From: Bacillaceae bacterium
GTDB lineage: Bacteria; Bacillota; Bacilli; JACDOE01
Direction of reading: 5' to 3'
DNA: 64,000 nt
NCBI GenBank assembly: GCA_017656255.1
Contig: JACDOE010000004.1
Coordinates: 1-64,000 of the forward strand
The position numbers and the translations under genes are program-made. The notes under the pieces were generated by a model. It did no database searches. It had not been told where the DNA came from and was given only the letters and a program-made list of their open reading frames with translations. Numbering within the stretch: the stretch's first letter is position 1; each line of letters begins with the position of its first letter. Of the stretch, positions 47,706-59,198 are shown one piece after another.

Positions 47706-48239
47706 CTATTGTCTGGTTTGAAAGGTATCCATCAGATTGCGAACCCGATTGAGAAACTGGTTTTCTGAGGTTACCCGCACATTGTAACGGGGCATCATAT
47801 ATTGCAACTGACGCCGTACTTCCATTTCCGTCTCCGTTCTCTGGCTCGGATTCAGGTTCGGATCAAGCTCCAGTGCCACATAAGCATTACCTCCGTTGAT
47901 GATGACCGTGGCATTGCGGACACCTTCAACCTGTCTGGCCCTCGCCGTCATCCGGCCGGATTCCGCATAGATGTTAAACAGATCTGTATTTCTACCCGTT
48001 ACCATATTGGGGTTTACTTCTCGTGTAATTGTATCATTGCCGTACTGATTCACCCGGTCCGGACCCTGCCGGTTTTCCAGATCACGGTCTACAACGGTAT
48101 TCATTTCGGTGTCTGCGCTGTCCCGATCCTGAAAGTCCCGGGTTCCGTACTCTCTTTCTCCGGTGCCCATCTGGTTACATGCCGACATCAGGGTGACGGC
48201 CATGATTAAAACGGTGATCAATAGCCCCTTTTTCCTCAT
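47706..48239 (-). CDS. YhcN/YlaJ-family sporulation lipoprotein
   Basis: A 177-residue lipoprotein. Signal peptide with lipobox LMSA-C21, then an acidic/polar linker rich in Asp, Arg and Asn, and a C-terminal domain (about 95-177) with the pattern ARQVEGVRNATVIINGGNAYVALE typical of YhcN/YlaJ proteins. Homologues are sporulation-associated or localise to the spore membrane. Start ATG 48239 with GAGGAGGTG upstream. Confidence 0.82.
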   Translation of the reverse strand: MRKKGLLITVLIMAVTLMSACNQMGTGEREYGTRDFQDRDSADTEMNTVVDRDLENRQGPDRVNQYGNDTITREVNPNMVTGRNTDLFNIYAESGRMTARARQVEGVRNATVIINGGNAYVALELDPNLNPSQRTETEMEVRRQLQYMMPRYNVRVTSENQFLNRVRNLMDTFQTRQ

Positions 48240-48323
48240 ACCAAAACACCTCCTCAACCCTTAGCTTCTCCGGGATGAGGAGGCTTTTCTCATGCGGTTT
48301 ATTCCAGCACTGATAATTTTTTG

Positions 48324-48357
48324 CAAAAACATAACAGGCAAACCCTCGGGTCTGCCT
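48324..48357 (-). terminator. Terminator of rpmE
   Basis: CAGGCA (48335-48340) / TGCCTG (48352-48357) enclosing CCC/GGG, followed by an imperfect U run (TTATGTTTTT). Confidence 0.7.
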
Positions 48358-48373
48358 GCCTGAAATTAACCGG

Positions 48374-48577
48374 TTACTTGTTGCGGTTATATTTTCTGTT
48401 GAAACGTTCAACACGTCCACCGGCGTCAACAAATTTCTGTTTACCAGTGAAAAACGGATGGCATTCGGAACAAATCTCAACACGCAGATTTTCTTTTACC
48501 GATCCGGTTTCAAATTCATTTCCGCATGCACAGGTTACTTTGGTTACTTTGTATTCAGGATGAATGCCCGGTTTCAT
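48374..48577 (-). CDS. rpmE: 50S ribosomal protein L31, zinc type
   Basis: A 67-residue L31 of the zinc-binding (A) type: cysteines in [13 protein letters not shown] and [20 protein letters not shown] provide the metal site. Zinc-type L31 is replaced by a cysteine-free paralogue under zinc limitation in Bacillales; none is seen here. Start ATG 48577 with AGAGGTGAAAGAC. It has its own promoter and terminator. Confidence 0.97.
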   Translation of the reverse strand: MKPGIHPEYKVTKVTCACGNEFETGSVKENLRVEICSECHPFFTGKQKFVDAGGRVERFNRKYNRNK

Positions 48578-48644
48578 GTCTTTCACCTCTTTCCGCCCTG
48601 AATCTCTTATGGAATCAGAGTTTGACTTTAGCACACATGAAAAA

Positions 48645-48673
48645 ATTATAACATGCGGAAGACACATGTGCAA
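48645..48673 (-). promoter_or_regulatory. Promoter of rpmE
   Basis: TTGCAC (48668-48673), 17-base spacer, TGTTATAAT (TATAAT 48645-48650) with extended -10. It starts directly after the radical SAM stop codon. Confidence 0.7.
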
Positions 48674-48674
48674 C

Positions 48675-49946
48675 TCAAATTCTTGATTTTTCGGTGGAAG
48701 ACTTTGTTGATCCCGGCGGAACATGGGTATAAGAACCGATCCGGACATCCGGTAATTCCTGCCTGTAGATTTCAATGGCCCGTTTCATGCCGAATATTTC
48801 CCCTTTTGCAGGGGGGATCAGCTCAAGATAACTTTCCGGATCAATATTCAAATTACGAAGCTGGATCAACTTAACACCGTTATCCCGGATAAAACGAATC
48901 ATCGCTTCCATTTCTTCTTCCCGGTCAAAAACGCCGGGAAAAACCAGATAATTGATGGAGGTATAAACCCCTCTGTCCGCCGCGTACCGAAGAGAAGCCG
49001 CTACATTTTCCAGACTGTATCCCCGCGGTCGGTAATAGGCATTGTAGTGTTCTTCGATGGCACTGATGATGCTGACTCTCATCAGGTTTAGTCCGGCATC
49101 GACAATCCCCTTGATGTGATCAGTCAACCCCGCATTAGTGTTGATATTAATGTATCCCAGATCCGTTTTCTCCCGGACCCGTCGAATGGCACCGCAAATG
49201 AGCGATGCCTGGGTCGATGGTTCCCCTTCACAACCCTGACCGAAACTGATGATGCGATCCGGTGCTGTCAGGTGCTGAAGCATGACTTCAACCAGCTCGT
49301 CCTCCGTGGGTTTAAAATTCATCCGGGTCTGGGGAGAGACAAATCCCGAATCATCCGGCTGCTCCGAAATGCAGCCGTAACACCCGGCATTGCATGAAAA
49401 TGAAACGGGCAATGCCCCTTCCCAGCGATTAAAAAATGTGTTGGAGGCCGTCAGGCATTCATATTCGAGGGCACATCGGGACAGATGCTGGTACAGACGG
49501 TTCCCTGGAGACCCTGACGTTAACTGTCTGACGCCCCGCTCCAGTTCATCGAGTGGAAAATTCTCAGGATTCCACTTGTATGGGTCATCGCTTTGCAAGG
49601 CGGCTGTATAAAAAGTGCCATCCTTCCAGACGACGGCGGTATATCCGAATAAAGGAAGTTTTGTTGATTTATCCGTTTTGACATAGCCGGGTAACATGAG
49701 ACGGGTAAACCCCTGGGGAAGCAACGCACCTACGGCCGTGCATTCCTCAAGCCTGATCATTTCACCGCTTTCCGGGTCCATCCCCACCGGTACGGTATCC
49801 GGCAGGCTGACCAGCGTCGCTCCATCCGGGAGCGGGATCAGTTCTTCTTCAAGGATTTCGGTCAGGATATCGCCGTTTCTCCCCAACCCGATCAAATCCG
49901 GATGATCATAAACATTTCCCTTTTCATCTGCATAAACAAGATACAT
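48675..49946 (-). CDS. Uncharacterised radical SAM protein
   Basis: A 423-residue protein. The radical SAM cluster motif is C185-NAG-C189-YG-C192 with the following partial TIM barrel to about residue 400 ([11 protein letters not shown] as the GGE-like SAM-binding stretch, [29 protein letters not shown]). The first 180 residues are an extra domain unlike SPASM or other known partners; it contains a conserved-looking [10 protein letters not shown] with two further cysteines just before the barrel. I do not recognise a substrate. Start ATG with GAAGGAG upstream, 68 bases after the M23 gene. B. subtilis has nothing at this place. Confidence 0.82.
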   Translation of the reverse strand: MYLVYADEKGNVYDHPDLIGLGRNGDILTEILEEELIPLPDGATLVSLPDTVPVGMDPESGEMIRLEECTAVGALLPQGFTRLMLPGYVKTDKSTKLPLFGYTAVVWKDGTFYTAALQSDDPYKWNPENFPLDELERGVRQLTSGSPGNRLYQHLSRCALEYECLTASNTFFNRWEGALPVSFSCNAGCYGCISEQPDDSGFVSPQTRMNFKPTEDELVEVMLQHLTAPDRIISFGQGCEGEPSTQASLICGAIRRVREKTDLGYININTNAGLTDHIKGIVDAGLNLMRVSIISAIEEHYNAYYRPRGYSLENVAASLRYAADRGVYTSINYLVFPGVFDREEEMEAMIRFIRDNGVKLIQLRNLNIDPESYLELIPPAKGEIFGMKRAIEIYRQELPDVRIGSYTHVPPGSTKSSTEKSRI

Positions 49947-50014
49947 CCTGCTACTCCTTCACCATTATTTGATCAAATTATACGGTATCCGGAAATAAAA
50001 GTAAAACGAAAATG

Positions 50015-50995
50015 TTATTTTAAATAGGGGAGCGGGTTGATCGGGCGACCCTGGTATCGAATTTCAAAGTGAAGGTGGTATCCCGTTGAATTCCCCGTGG
50101 ATCCCATGTAGCCCAGCCGGGCACCTTCACTGACCCAGTCCCCCTCCTGAACGGTAATTTGACGCATGTGGGCGTAGTATGTCTGAATCCCATTGCCGTG
50201 ATCGAGAACCACATGATAGCCATAACCGTAATGATCGCGTTTTACTTTGACGACCTTACCCGGTTTGGCTGCTTTAATAACAGCTTCCCCTTCTTTTTCA
50301 TTCCAGATATCGATACCGGCATGTAATTTTCCCCAGCGCTGTCCAAAATGACTGGTTATTTTACCAGTAACCGGCCAAGACATGGCGGGAATCGGGAAAG
50401 ACTGTTCCTTTTTACGACTGGCAATTGTTACAATTTGCCGCTTGGGGTTCACCGCATAATAGTTCTGGGAAATAGTTTGCTTGATCTCCGGAATTTTTAA
50501 TGGCTGGCCAACATATAACGCATCGCTGGCCTCTTTTAATATCGGGTTTTTCTCAAGCAGTTCTTCGATACTGATCTCATTTTCCTTTGCGATTTTTTCG
50601 AGGGTGTCGCCGGCTTTCACATAATACAATTTTTCCTCAGGAGGAATTTTCAGCTCCAGTCCGATAGAGAGTAAATGCGGATTGGAAATGCGGTTGTAGG
50701 CAATCAGTTCCTGTAATGACACATTATATCGACTGGCAATTTCAGAGAGGGTATCACCTTTTTGGATTTTATAAACCATGACCTCCTGACGGGGTTGCTC
50801 CAGATTCTCCGTAATAGAGGCATAAGGATTAAAATAGCGAATCACAGCATTCTCAACAACGGTTTTTTTATATTCATCCGGTTTTTCAGGTGTGACCGAT
50901 CCGTTCTGATTGTCGTCGGAAGCCATAGCAGGCGTGCTGATACCGAGGCCTGCCGCAAGCGCAGAGGAAAAGACCATTCTGCGAACGGGTAACAT
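50015..50995 (-). CDS. Secreted LysM-M23 endopeptidase
   Basis: A 326-residue secreted murein hydrolase. Signal peptide 1-25 (cleavage AMA/S), two LysM domains (about 73-117, YKIQKGDTLSEIASRYN; and 123-169, YYVKAGDTLEKIAKENE) that bind glycan, and an M23 peptidase domain (about 205-326) with complete zinc ligands H225-x3-D229 and H307-x-H309. It cuts peptide cross-links. The leader carries a three-tier hairpin immediately before the ribosome binding site. Regulation by c-di-AMP riboswitches is known for such genes, but I see no such aptamer here. Confidence 0.92.
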   Translation of the reverse strand: MLPVRRMVFSSALAAGLGISTPAMASDDNQNGSVTPEKPDEYKKTVVENAVIRYFNPYASITENLEQPRQEVMVYKIQKGDTLSEIASRYNVSLQELIAYNRISNPHLLSIGLELKIPPEEKLYYVKAGDTLEKIAKENEISIEELLEKNPILKEASDALYVGQPLKIPEIKQTISQNYYAVNPKRQIVTIASRKKEQSFPIPAMSWPVTGKITSHFGQRWGKLHAGIDIWNEKEGEAVIKAAKPGKVVKVKRDHYGYGYHVVLDHGNGIQTYYAHMRQITVQEGDWVSEGARLGYMGSTGNSTGYHLHFEIRYQGRPINPLPYLK

Positions 50996-51011
50996 GTTTT
51001 TTCTCCCCTTC

Positions 51012-51058
51012 CCTGCAGATTTGATACATTTTTGGGCTCATCCCCATGTATATGCAGG
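51012..51058 (-). promoter_or_regulatory. Three-tier hairpin in the leader of the M23 peptidase gene
   Basis: CCTGCA/TGCAGG (51012-51017, 51053-51058), ATACAT/ATGTAT (51024-51029, 51046-51051) and GGG/CCC (51034-51036, 51042-51044) nest coaxially, with a one-sided internal loop of 6. It ends about 16 bases before the start codon, next to AAGGGGAG. Confidence 0.5.
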
Positions 51059-51076
51059 ATCTCCGGAAATATGATT

Positions 51077-51134
51077 AAAAAAGCCTTTTCACCTCCCTGC
51101 TCCAAAAAAGGGAGCGGGTGATGAAAAGGCTTTG
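51077..51134 (-). terminator. Terminator of rho
   Basis: AAAGCCTTTTCA..TCCC-TGCTCC pairs with GGGAGC-GGGTGATGAAAAGGCTTT over more than 20 positions, followed by U6 on the minus strand. Very long stem. Confidence 0.9.
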
Positions 51135-51150
51135 ATAGTTTGGACTATCT

Positions 51151-52422
51151 TCAGGAAACGGTTCGTGTTCTGGGCTTTCCGTTTAACTCGATGCTTTCAA
51201 GAAACTCCTGATTGGTTTTGGTTTGGGACAGCTTGCGAATAAACGATTCTGTAAATTCATGGCTGTCGTTCATCGATTTACGCAGCGCCCACAATTTTTC
51301 CAGTTCCTGTTTACCCAGGAGCAGTTCCTCGCGGCGAGTACCGGAACGACGAATATCGATGGCGGGGAAAATACGGCGTTCCGCCAGTTTCCGGTCCAGA
51401 TGAAGTTCCATATTACCCGTACCTTTAAATTCCTCATAGATAACATCGTCCATCCGGGACCCGGTATCGATCAGAGCGGTGGCCAGGATGGTCAGGCTGC
51501 CGCCTTCCTCAATATTGCGAGCGGCTCCGAAAAATTTCTTGGGCCGGTGGAAAGCCGCCGGGTCAATACCCCCTGACAGTGTCCGGCCACTGGGCGGGAT
51601 GACCAGGTTATAGGCCCGGGCCAGCCGGGTTATACTGTCGAGCAGAATGACCACGTCTTTTTTGTGTTCAACAAGACGTTGCGCACGTTCCAGTACAAGC
51701 TCCGCCACTTTAATATGATTTTCCGGCAGTTCATCAAAGGTGGAACTGACCACTTCACCCTGAACCGAACGCTGCATATCGGTTACTTCTTCCGGACGTT
51801 CATCGATCAACAGTACGAACAGCTCAATATCAGGACGGTTTTCAGAAATACTGTTGGCGATCTCCTGAATCAAGACGGTTTTCCCTGCTTTGGGAGGTGC
51901 CACAATTAACCCTCTCTGCCCCAGACCAACCGGAGCAATCAAATCGATAATACGTGTTGAGTATTTGTCGGGAGTGGTTTCGAGAACCAGTTTTTCTTGT
52001 GGATAAAGGGGAGTGAGCGCTGGAAAGTGTAATCTTTCAGCTGCCAGATCGGGTTCTTCACCATTGACCGCCTCCACATGAAGCAAGCCGAAATATCGTT
52101 CATTTTCTTTGGGAGGCCGAACCTTACCTGAGACCTTATCACCTGTCCGCAGATCAAACCGGCGAATCTGGGAGGCTGAGATGTAGATATCTTCCGAACT
52201 GGGCAGGTAATTTATCGGCCGCAGAAAACCGTAGCCTTCCGGTAATATTTCCAGGACGCCTTCCATAAACATGTAACCGTCCTTTTCGGCCTGCGCTCTC
52301 AGGATAGCAAAGATCAGTTCCTTTTTTTTCATCTGGCCGTAATACGGGATTTCATATTCTTTGGCCAGCTTATATAAATCAGTTAATTTTTTCTCTTCCA
52401 ATTCACCCATGTGCATTTCCAT
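51151..52422 (-). CDS. rho: Transcription termination factor Rho
   Basis: A 423-residue hexameric RNA helicase. N-terminal Rho_N helix bundle (about 6-45), cold-shock RNA-binding fold (50-120, [20 protein letters not shown]), then the ATPase core with Walker [13 protein letters not shown], Walker [17 protein letters not shown] and the Q/R loops ([15 protein letters not shown]). The start is uncertain: ATGs at 52422, 52416 and 52410 lack a strong ribosome binding site; homology fits any of them. Confidence 0.96.
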   Translation of the reverse strand: MEMHMGELEEKKLTDLYKLAKEYEIPYYGQMKKKELIFAILRAQAEKDGYMFMEGVLEILPEGYGFLRPINYLPSSEDIYISASQIRRFDLRTGDKVSGKVRPPKENERYFGLLHVEAVNGEEPDLAAERLHFPALTPLYPQEKLVLETTPDKYSTRIIDLIAPVGLGQRGLIVAPPKAGKTVLIQEIANSISENRPDIELFVLLIDERPEEVTDMQRSVQGEVVSSTFDELPENHIKVAELVLERAQRLVEHKKDVVILLDSITRLARAYNLVIPPSGRTLSGGIDPAAFHRPKKFFGAARNIEEGGSLTILATALIDTGSRMDDVIYEEFKGTGNMELHLDRKLAERRIFPAIDIRRSGTRREELLLGKQELEKLWALRKSMNDSHEFTESFIRKLSQTKTNQEFLESIELNGKPRTRTVS

Positions 52423-52514
52423 TTTTTTAAGTAACACCACACTTTTTCTTGTTTTCAAAACTGTCTAGCAATCTATGATTCCCATAAAAAGATTCTATTA
52501 TTCCCTTGGTGACT

Positions 52515-53471
52515 TTACAAGATTTGTTTGATATCGAGGCGATGTGTTCCTTCTACAAACCTGACGGTTCCTGTTTTCGCTCTCATCACCAGGGAATGGG
52601 TTGCCGCCTGTTTACCATCAAACCGGACACCCCGGAGCAGTTCCCCATCCGTCACACCTGTTGCAGCAAAAATGGCATCGTCTCCGCTGACAAGATCATC
52701 CATGGTCAGGACACGGTTGGGATCATCGAGCCCCATTTCCTTACAGCGTTCAAATTCTTCCCGGGACTGCGGAAGCAATCGTCCCTGTATTTCCCCTCCC
52801 AGACATTTTAATCCGACTGCTGCCAGTACCCCCTCGGGGGCACCGCCGGAACCGAGTAAAATATCGACGCCGGTATCTTCAAAAGCCGTATTCAGAGCCG
52901 CTGCCACATCCCCGTCTGAAATCAACTTGATTCTGGCGCCAACCCGACGAACTTCCTCAATGATCTTCTCGTGTCGGGGACGATCAAGAATGACCACCAC
53001 CAGATCTCCCATATCTTTTCCAAGCGCCTTTGCGACCGCTTTTAAATTATCGGTCACCGGTGCGTTGATGTCAATCTTGCCGACCGCACGTGGTCCCACC
53101 GCGATTTTATCCATGTACATGTCGGGGGCATGAAGCAGGTTACCTTTGTCGGCTATTGCCACAACGGACAGGGCATTCCAAGAACCTTTCGCCACAATGT
53201 TGGTTCCCTCCAGCGGGTCAACCGCCACATCCACTTCCGGTGAACAGCCCTGCCCCAGCTTTTCGCCGATATAAAGCATGGGCGCTTCGTCCATTTCTCC
53301 TTCTCCGATGACAACCGTACCGTCCATCGGGATATGGTTAAATTCTTTTCTCATCGCTGTCGTAGCCGCATCATCCGCTTCATCTTTTTTACCCAGTCCC
53401 ATCCAGCGGGCGGACGAAATGGCGGCCGCTTCGGTTACTCTCACCAATTCCATCGATAAGTGTCGGTCCAT
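52515..53471 (-). CDS. glpX: Fructose-1,6-bisphosphatase class II
   Basis: A 318-residue GlpX phosphatase for gluconeogenesis. Metal/phosphate motifs: [15 protein letters not shown] (about 55-69) and [13 protein letters not shown] (about 84-96), plus [16 protein letters not shown]. Start ATG 53471 with GAGAGGAG. Between murAB and rho as in B. subtilis. Confidence 0.95.
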   Translation of the reverse strand: MDRHLSMELVRVTEAAAISSARWMGLGKKDEADDAATTAMRKEFNHIPMDGTVVIGEGEMDEAPMLYIGEKLGQGCSPEVDVAVDPLEGTNIVAKGSWNALSVVAIADKGNLLHAPDMYMDKIAVGPRAVGKIDINAPVTDNLKAVAKALGKDMGDLVVVILDRPRHEKIIEEVRRVGARIKLISDGDVAAALNTAFEDTGVDILLGSGGAPEGVLAAVGLKCLGGEIQGRLLPQSREEFERCKEMGLDDPNRVLTMDDLVSGDDAIFAATGVTDGELLRGVRFDGKQAATHSLVMRAKTGTVRFVEGTHRLDIKQIL

Positions 53472-53781
53472 CGTCGATCTCCTCTCATCCAATATATTCG
53501 TATTTTTGTCTGTTTTTTTGACAGAACGGTTTCCCGGGAAAAACAGTTCCCGGTGATGCCCCATTGCTCTTTGTTCACAGGATTTATAGATTATGCCTTA
53601 ACCATCGATCTGGGTATAAAAGGATGGAAAATTGAGGCGAACATGGCGGAAAGTTCAGCGAGGCAATATAAAGCACTTTTTCCTTAAACGGAAGCCTCTG
53701 TTTCAATCACAAGACTTTTTATTCAAAATGTGGGAAACACTTTTGCTTTCTAATATTTCATTCTGATCCACCTGAAACAAA
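53472..53781 (-). other. 310-base gap between murAB and glpX
   Basis: No gene. On the minus strand it holds a hairpin (CCGGGAA / TTCCCGG, around 53531-53555) in the glpX leader and AT-rich DNA after murAB. I see no convincing promoter or terminator. Confidence 0.4.
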
Positions 53782-55038
53782 TTATTCCTGTTCCCTCCAA
53801 ATTTGTGCGCCTAAATCACGGAGTTTTGCCTCAAAATTCTGGTAGCCACGGTCGATATGTTCAACCCCCGTGATTTCCGTTACGCCTTCAGCCATCAATC
53901 CTGCAATGACCAGTGCCGCACCCGCTCTCAGATCCGTAGCCTTGACTCTGGCCGCCTGTAATTGACTGACACCTTCGATGAGGGCAGAACGGCCTTCTAC
54001 TTTAATATTAGCACCCATTCGCTTTAATTCGTCAACATGTTTGAACCGGTTATGATAAATGTTATCCGTGACAATGCTTGTCCCCTCTGCTGAGGTCAAG
54101 AGGGAAGTGATCGGCTGCTGCAAGTCTGTTGGAAAACCCGGATAGGGCAATGTTTTGATGTCGATATGACGGTAGGGCGTTTTTTTTCCTTTCACCCGCA
54201 CAAAATCGTCGCTGACCTCAACATCGACCCCCATCTCACTTAATTTGGCAATTAAAGATTCGAGATGTTTGGGGATGATGTTTTCGACCCGGACATCTCC
54301 GGCTGTTGCCGCTGCCAGAATCATAAACGTACCCGCTTCAATCCGGTCCGGAATAATGGAATGGCGGCATCCTTTCAGTCGGGACACCCCGGTAATCCGG
54401 ATCACATCTGTACCGGCCCCTTTAATCTGGGCTCCCATAGCATTCAATAGGGTCGCCACATCGATGATCTCGGGTTCTTTGGCCGCATTTTCAATATAGG
54501 TGGTTCCTTCGGCTCTGGCCGCTGCCAGCATAATGTTGATGGTAGCCCCTACACTGACCACATCAAGGTAAATCCGGTTCCCGACAAGCCTGTCCACTTC
54601 CACAATCAGCATGCCCTGCTCCTGGGAAACTTTCGCGCCCAGTGCTTCAAACCCTTTAATATGTTGATCGATGGGACGCGGCCCCAGGTTACATCCCCCC
54701 GGAAGGCCAACGGCTGCCCGGTTAAACTTGCCGAGCATGGCTCCCATTAAATAATACGATGCACGAAGTTTTTTAATCTTTCCGTTGGGCATCGGCTTGT
54801 TGGACATATGGGTTGGGTCAATTTGAATACTGAAGGGTTCTCTTGAGACATCAGCACCGAGATCCTGTAAAATTTCACTGTAGACCTCAACATCACGAAT
54901 TTCCGGTAAATTATCAATAATTGTGGGAGAGTCAGCAAGAATGGCTGCAGGAATTAACGCTACTGCACTGTTTTTAGCTCCGCTGATATCGACCTGGCCC
55001 TTCAGCGATTTGCCTCCCTGAATCATTATTTTTTCCAT
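53782..55038 (-). CDS. murAB: UDP-N-acetylglucosamine 1-carboxyvinyltransferase MurAB
   Basis: A 418-residue second MurA. The catalytic C116 is in [15 protein letters not shown], and [15 protein letters not shown] and [13 protein letters not shown] complete the family pattern. Assigned MurAB (MurZ) by position between tal and glpX. Low-GC Gram-positives carry both copies; murAA is the main enzyme in B. subtilis. Start ATG with GGAGGAG. Confidence 0.94.
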   Translation of the reverse strand: MEKIMIQGGKSLKGQVDISGAKNSAVALIPAAILADSPTIIDNLPEIRDVEVYSEILQDLGADVSREPFSIQIDPTHMSNKPMPNGKIKKLRASYYLMGAMLGKFNRAAVGLPGGCNLGPRPIDQHIKGFEALGAKVSQEQGMLIVEVDRLVGNRIYLDVVSVGATINIMLAAARAEGTTYIENAAKEPEIIDVATLLNAMGAQIKGAGTDVIRITGVSRLKGCRHSIIPDRIEAGTFMILAAATAGDVRVENIIPKHLESLIAKLSEMGVDVEVSDDFVRVKGKKTPYRHIDIKTLPYPGFPTDLQQPITSLLTSAEGTSIVTDNIYHNRFKHVDELKRMGANIKVEGRSALIEGVSQLQAARVKATDLRAGAALVIAGLMAEGVTEITGVEHIDRGYQNFEAKLRDLGAQIWREQE

Positions 55039-55063
55039 GGTTGACTCCTCCGCTGGATACGGG

Positions 55064-55097
55064 AAAGAAGCACCGTCCCCTCAGGAGGTGCTTCTTT
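55064..55097 (-). terminator. Terminator of tal
   Basis: Perfect 11-bp stem AAAGAAGCACC (55064-55074) / GGTGCTTCTTT (55087-55097), loop of 12. The following U run is short (TTTCCC), so partial read-through into murAB is likely. Confidence 0.6.
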
Positions 55098-55101
55098 CAA
55101 T

Positions 55102-55749
55102 TTATTTTTTTTGCGCCTTTTCCCAGTCTTCGAGAAAACGCTGTAATCCTATATCGGTCAGGGGATGTTTGACCAGTTGTTTAAAGGTCTTGTACGGAAT
55201 CGTACTGATATGTGCCCCCAGTTTGGCGGCCTGCAGAACGTGAAGAGGATGGCGAATGCTGGCGGCTATGATTTCGGTATCGATTTGATGGACATCAAAT
55301 ATCTCGACGATGTCCGAGATCAGATCCATGCCGTCATGGCCGATATCGTCCAGTCTTCCCAGAAAAGGAGACACATAGGTGGCGCCTGCCTTGGCCGCAA
55401 GAAGCGCCTGGTTTGCAGAAAAAACGAGCGTCACATTGGTTTTGATCCCGTTCTCGGCGAAATGTTTAACCGCCTTTAATCCCTCTTCTGTCATCGGGAC
55501 TTTGATGACGATATTCTTCGAAATAGCGGCATACTTTTCACCTTCCTCGATCATCCCGTCTTTTTCTGTGCTGATCACTTCCGCACTGACCGGGCCATCG
55601 ACGATAGCCGTAATCTCCTTCAGGGTTTCGATGAAATCACGACCCTCTTTCGCTACCAGGGTCGGGTTGGTCGTAACCCCTTCCAGCACACCCCATTCGT
55701 TAATTTCACGAATCTGGTCCACATTTGCTGTATCAATGAAATACTTCAT
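55102..55749 (-). CDS. tal: Transaldolase (Fsa/TalC type)
   Basis: A 215-residue small transaldolase of the pentose phosphate pathway. The Schiff-base lysine is in [16 protein letters not shown] (about 84); [17 protein letters not shown] and [13 protein letters not shown] are the N-terminal motifs, with [17 protein letters not shown]. Follows fba by 18 bases. Start ATG after GGGAGG. Confidence 0.95.
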   Translation of the reverse strand: MKYFIDTANVDQIREINEWGVLEGVTTNPTLVAKEGRDFIETLKEITAIVDGPVSAEVISTEKDGMIEEGEKYAAISKNIVIKVPMTEEGLKAVKHFAENGIKTNVTLVFSANQALLAAKAGATYVSPFLGRLDDIGHDGMDLISDIVEIFDVHQIDTEIIAASIRHPLHVLQAAKLGAHISTIPYKTFKQLVKHPLTDIGLQRFLEDWEKAQKK

Positions 55750-55767
55750 GCAAAAAAGCCTCCCGGT

Positions 55768-56622
55768 TTATGCCTGATTGCTGCTTCCGAACAGGCGCAT
55801 TTTTTCTTTGACAACCTCTTTAATGGCTTCACGACCGGGTCCCATGTATTTTCTCGGGTCAACCAGATCCGGCTTTTCATCCAGAATCTGGCGAACAACT
55901 CGGGTGCAAGCCACCTGGTTCTCCGTGTTGACGTTGATTTTACCAACACCGAGACTGATCGCTTTCTTGATGGATTCATCCGGTACACCAGAACCTCCGT
56001 GAAGAACGATGGGCGCATCTACGTTCCGCGCGACTTCATCGATGATTTCAAAACGGATTTTCGGTTCCCCCTTATACATACCGTGTGCGGTTCCGACCGC
56101 AATCGCCAGCGCATCCACCTTCGTTTCTTCCCAGAAACGGATGGCTTCCTCCGGCTTGGCCAGTGCCGCATCCTCTTCGTCTACAGATACATCATCTTCC
56201 ACGCCGCCGATGGTACCCAGTTCCCCTTCTACGGAAACACCGACTGCATGGGCGGCTTCTACCACTTTCTTGGTCAGGCGAATGTTCTCTTCCAGCGGAT
56301 AATGGGATCCGTCAAACATTACAGATGAAAATCCGGCCTGAATACATTTCATGACCACTTCAAAACTGCTGCCATGATCCAGGTGAAGGGCAACGGGTAA
56401 TCCGGACGTCTCCGCTGCTACTTTCGCCATAGCCACCGTATATTCAAGACCCATATACCGCATGGCGCCTTCACTCACACCAAAGATGAGCGGGGACTTC
56501 TCTTCGATTCCCGCTTCGATGATAGCCTGTGTAAATTCGAGATTATTCATATTAAATTGACCGACTGCAAATTTGTTGGCTTTTGCTTTCGGCAAAAATT
56601 CCGTCATGGGAACTAAAGGCAT
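55768..56622 (-). CDS. fba: Fructose-bisphosphate aldolase class II
   Basis: A 284-residue zinc aldolase of glycolysis and gluconeogenesis. Zinc and substrate motifs: ALHLDHGSSFE (about 77-87), EGELGTIGG, AVGTAHGMYKGEP and VLHGGSGVPD, INVNTENQ. Likely transcribed with tal. Start ATG with AAGGGGG. Confidence 0.96.
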   Translation of the reverse strand: MPLVPMTEFLPKAKANKFAVGQFNMNNLEFTQAIIEAGIEEKSPLIFGVSEGAMRYMGLEYTVAMAKVAAETSGLPVALHLDHGSSFEVVMKCIQAGFSSVMFDGSHYPLEENIRLTKKVVEAAHAVGVSVEGELGTIGGVEDDVSVDEEDAALAKPEEAIRFWEETKVDALAIAVGTAHGMYKGEPKIRFEIIDEVARNVDAPIVLHGGSGVPDESIKKAISLGVGKINVNTENQVACTRVVRQILDEKPDLVDPRKYMGPGREAIKEVVKEKMRLFGSSNQA

Positions 56623-56660
56623 TGTCGCATATCCCCCTTGTAATTTAATGTGCTTGCAAT

Positions 56661-56669
56661 ATTATATCA
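56661..56669 (-). promoter_or_regulatory. Extended -10 promoter of fba
   Basis: TGATATAAT (TATAAT 56661-56666) on the minus strand, 39 bases before the start. No good -35. Confidence 0.45.
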
Positions 56670-56721
56670 CAAGCCAATGCGTCCATGCGACAAAGCTTTT
56701 CAAAAGGCAATGAACATCCTG

Positions 56722-57087
56722 TTAGCTGGCCAGATACTGGTTTACAACCCGGCGCATTTCGTCAATATCAAAGGGTTTGGTGAAATGGGTGAGCGCCCCG
56801 AGACTTTTCGCTTCTTCAATCATATCCAGTTCACCGTATGCCGTCATCATGATCACTTTTATGTCAGGGTCAATGGTCTTGATTTCTCTCAGAATTTCGA
56901 GACCGTCCATGCCCGGTATCTTCATATCCAAAATCACCAGGCTCGGAGATTCCTTCTTGACGATATTCAACGCCTGTTTACCGTTGGCTGCCTGATACAT
57001 GGTATACCCTTCCTTGCCCAGCACCTCATACAGAAGAACCCGGATTCCGTACTGATCATCGACAATCAAAATTTTTTTGTCTTCCAT
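56722..57087 (-). CDS. spo0F: Sporulation phosphorelay response regulator Spo0F
   Basis: A 121-residue single receiver domain that passes phosphate from sporulation kinases to Spo0B. Acidic pocket D10-D11, phospho-acceptor D54 ([12 protein letters not shown]), T82 and K104 are all at the B. subtilis positions. Start ATG 57087 with AAGGGGG. The leader holds TGTATA-aa-TATACA, and a near-match to a Spo0A box (TGTCGTA, 57237-57243) overlapping the pyrG terminator; both are weak. Confidence 0.95.
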   Translation of the reverse strand: MEDKKILIVDDQYGIRVLLYEVLGKEGYTMYQAANGKQALNIVKKESPSLVILDMKIPGMDGLEILREIKTIDPDIKVIMMTAYGELDMIEEAKSLGALTHFTKPFDIDEMRRVVNQYLAS

Positions 57088-57241
57088 ATGTATTACCCCC
57101 TTACTGCCTCTCTGTCTGAAAACACGATATGTATATTTATACACACTCCCTTAATAAAGCACTTATTACATTTCTCCTTTTTACCAGTGGTTTCCTTCCA
57201 CGATTTATTTTCATAACCGGCCATTTTTCTTAAGAATACGA

Positions 57242-57281
57242 CAAAAAATGAAGCCGCCCTCTCTGGTGGAGTGCGGCTTCA
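57242..57281 (-). terminator. Rho-independent terminator of pyrG
   Basis: TGAAGCCGC (57249-57257) / GCGGCTTCA (57273-57281), loop of 15, followed by U6 on the minus strand. Confidence 0.9.
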
Positions 57282-57298
57282 GCGCTGTGACAGCGGGT

Positions 57299-58999
<1,701 letters not shown>

Positions 59000-59048
59000 C
59001 TATACATTCAAGTTTGTCCTTTCTCAACTTTCATTTCGCCTCATCTAC

Positions 59049-59107
59049 TAAAAAAAAACAAAAGTGACACCCTATCAAGGTTTCAGTCAAGATAGGGGCA
59101 CTTTTGT
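59049..59107 (-). terminator. pyrG leader attenuator
   Basis: ACAAAAGTG..CCCTATC (59058-59076) pairs with GATAGGG..CACTTTTGT (59091-59107), one bulge, followed by U9 on the minus strand. It lies between the pyrG promoter and gene, so it must be an attenuator. The 5' strand contains CCCC, able to pair with extra G residues at the RNA 5' end. Confidence 0.85.
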
Positions 59108-59146
59108 ATCACTCTTTTTCATTGAATTCCGTTTCGTAAACAAGGA

Positions 59147-59186
59147 GCCCAAGAGTATTCTATCCTTTTCAACGACAGAGTGTCAA
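59147..59186 (-). promoter_or_regulatory. pyrG promoter with GGGC initiation site
   Basis: TTGACA (59181-59186), 18-base spacer, TAGAAT (59157-59162), then start at GGGCTCC (GGGC 59150-59147). In B. subtilis, low CTP stalls polymerase at the C, G residues are added reiteratively, and the poly-G end blocks the attenuator. The same initial sequence is present. The remaining leader to 58895 holds nothing else I recognise. Confidence 0.8.
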
Positions 59187-59198
59187 TAGCCTGTTTTA

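Noticed and set aside
50996-51150. c-di-AMP (ydaO) riboswitch before the LysM-M23 gene
   Set aside because: After the rho terminator only about 80 bases remain, too few for the aptamer, and its conserved segments are absent.
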